Origin: Alphaproteobacteria bacterium
GTDB taxonomy: Bacteria; Pseudomonadota; Alphaproteobacteria; Geminicoccales; Geminicoccaceae
NCBI GenBank assembly: GCA_026984595.1
Contig: JALSRW010000031.1
Coordinates: forward strand, 1 to 5,507
Reading direction: 5' to 3'
Length of the DNA stretch: 5,507 nucleotides
A program made the position numbers and the translations under genes. The notes beneath the pieces were generated by a model. The model did no database searches. It saw nothing but the letters and a program-made list of their open reading frames with translations, and was not told the origin of the DNA. Shown here in pieces: positions 5,047-5,507 of this stretch (within the stretch, counting starts at the first letter, position 1; every line of letters begins with the position of its first letter).

Positions 5047-5507
5047 CTAACACGCGGCGGGGAGGTGCGGGAGCGTTGCGCGGCCGCTTTGCGGTTTCCC
5101 GGGTTCGTTCGTGCCCCGCACGATGGTCCCGGCGCTCTTCCCCGCGGCCCTTGCGGCCCCCGCCATGGGCTCCGGGCGGGTGGGATGCGTGTGCGGGAGC
5201 ACGGTCCCGGGATGGCGGCATGGGGTGCCCTCCCCGGGTTCGTTCGTGTCACCCGCGGCGGCCTCGGAGCCGGCGTCGGAGGTTCCGGGTCCGCGTTTGC
5301 CCCCGGCGGTACGGGCGGCGGTGCCGCGCCTCGGGGTGCCGCTCCTGCGGGAGGCGTCTTGCCCGGGTTCGTTCCCGTCGTCCCGGGGGCGCGCGCCCGC
5401 CGCGGCCGCTGGCGGCGGTGGCGGGGCGGGTCGGGGTTCGTTCCTGCCCTCTTCCCGCGGGGGCGGATCGGGCTCCTGGTTCCTCCGCCCCTCGAGGATG
5501 GCGGCGA
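5047..5507 (-). CDS. Possible C-terminal part of a disordered protein with NEP repeats (hypothetical, partial)
   Basis: I do not recognise this. The minus frame is open for 153 codons from the window edge to a TAG at 5047-5049, 66 bp before the SIS-domain start. The product would be low-complexity, rich in Ala, Gly, Pro, Arg, Glu and Thr, with no membrane segment or known domain. It repeats Asn-Glu-Pro four times (GRNEPRP, DGNEPGQ, DTNEPGE, GTNEPGK) and has a looser NQEPD near the edge. Hand-counted third-position GC of this frame is about 84-89%, above its first and second positions (roughly 72-79%), which mildly supports coding. The opposite strand is also open through here, as expected at this GC content. 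If it is not coding, the stretch is simply a GC-rich intergenic region with the repeat cluster; I see no other gene in it. Confidence 0.3.
   Translation of the reverse strand, partial: AAILEGRRNQEPDPPPREEGRNEPRPAPPPPPAAAAGARPRDDGNEPGQDASRRSGTPRRGTAARTAGGKRGPGTSDAGSEAAAGDTNEPGEGTPCRHPGTVLPHTHPTRPEPMAGAARAAGKSAGTIVRGTNEPGKPQSGRATLPHLPAAC
5101..5443. repeat. Four dispersed copies of GGGTTCGTTC
   Basis: Exact 10-bp copies lie at 5101-5110, 5236-5245, 5365-5374 and 5434-5443, with start-to-start spacings of 135, 129 and 69 bp. The first three share the longer CCCGGGTTCGTTC, and the first two extend to CCCGGGTTCGTTCGTG. The spacers share no obvious similarity and differ in length, so this is not a CRISPR array. 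The minus-strand form GAACGAACCC contains a direct repeat of GAAC. A looser match (TTCGTTCCCG, sharing 10 bp with copy 3) occurs at 3768-3777, in the intergenic region before dctQ. All spacings are multiples of three, so the copies also share a reading frame. Confidence 0.75.

Noticed and set aside
3662..5221. Long minus-strand frame of 519 codons over the SIS-domain gene
   Set aside because: It is a frame-shifted shadow, rich in Arg, Gly, Pro and Ala, while the frame ending at 3958 has unmistakable SIS motifs and catalytic-residue equivalents.
4977..5252. Minus-strand 91-codon frame overlapping the SIS-domain start
   Set aside because: It is arginine- and proline-rich with no domain and reads the repeats as RTNP in another frame, with lower third-position GC than the NEP frame. 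Its end at the SIS-domain start codon looks coincidental.
5101..5443. Repeat cluster as a CRISPR array
   Set aside because: The repeats are only 10-13 bp, the spacing varies from 69 to 135 bp, and no cas gene is present.

Overview
The window comes from a GC-rich bacterium (coding third positions are mostly G or C) and looks alphaproteobacterial, perhaps Rhodospirillales. The basis is the combination of a DctQ/DctM/DctP TRAP transporter operon, GabD and a GlmS-like SIS-domain protein. The lineage is inferred from gene content and composition, not proven. Every gene I can support lies on the minus strand, so the window is read below from right to left.

Right end (about 5047-5507): an extremely GC-rich stretch with no recognisable domain. 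It carries four exact copies of GGGTTCGTTC (GAACGAACCC on the minus strand). All four are in the same reading frame, and the minus frame through them is open from the window edge to a TAG at 5047. It could be the disordered C-terminal tail of an unknown protein that repeats Asn-Glu-Pro, or a non-coding repeat cluster. Next comes a SIS-domain protein (3958-4980) resembling the isomerase half of GlmS, probably a NagB-II-type glucosamine-6-phosphate deaminase acting on amino sugars.

Middle (653-3957): a 297-bp intergenic region holds a terminator-like hairpin for the SIS gene, a perfect dyad and a possible -35 element. It is followed by a complete TRAP operon in the order dctQ (small permease), dctM (large permease), dctP (periplasmic binding protein). 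dctQ and dctM overlap by 4 nt; dctM and dctP are 96 bp apart. Together they would make a sodium-driven, binding-protein-dependent uptake system in the inner membrane. The binding protein has a KR rather than RR Tat-like signal. It also has tyrosine where most TRAP binding proteins have the ligand-carboxylate arginine, so the substrate is uncertain.

Left end (1-649): two stacked hairpins close the TRAP operon. Six bases further on is a promoter-like pair for a tRNA-Val(UAC) gene with an encoded CCA. Then comes a second good promoter and the first 114 codons of gabD (succinate-semialdehyde dehydrogenase), which runs off the window.

Most of this is ordinary metabolic and transport content. The parts that merit a second look are the repeat-bearing right end and the non-canonical binding protein. 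I do not see a CRISPR array, insertion sequence, phage gene or defence system.
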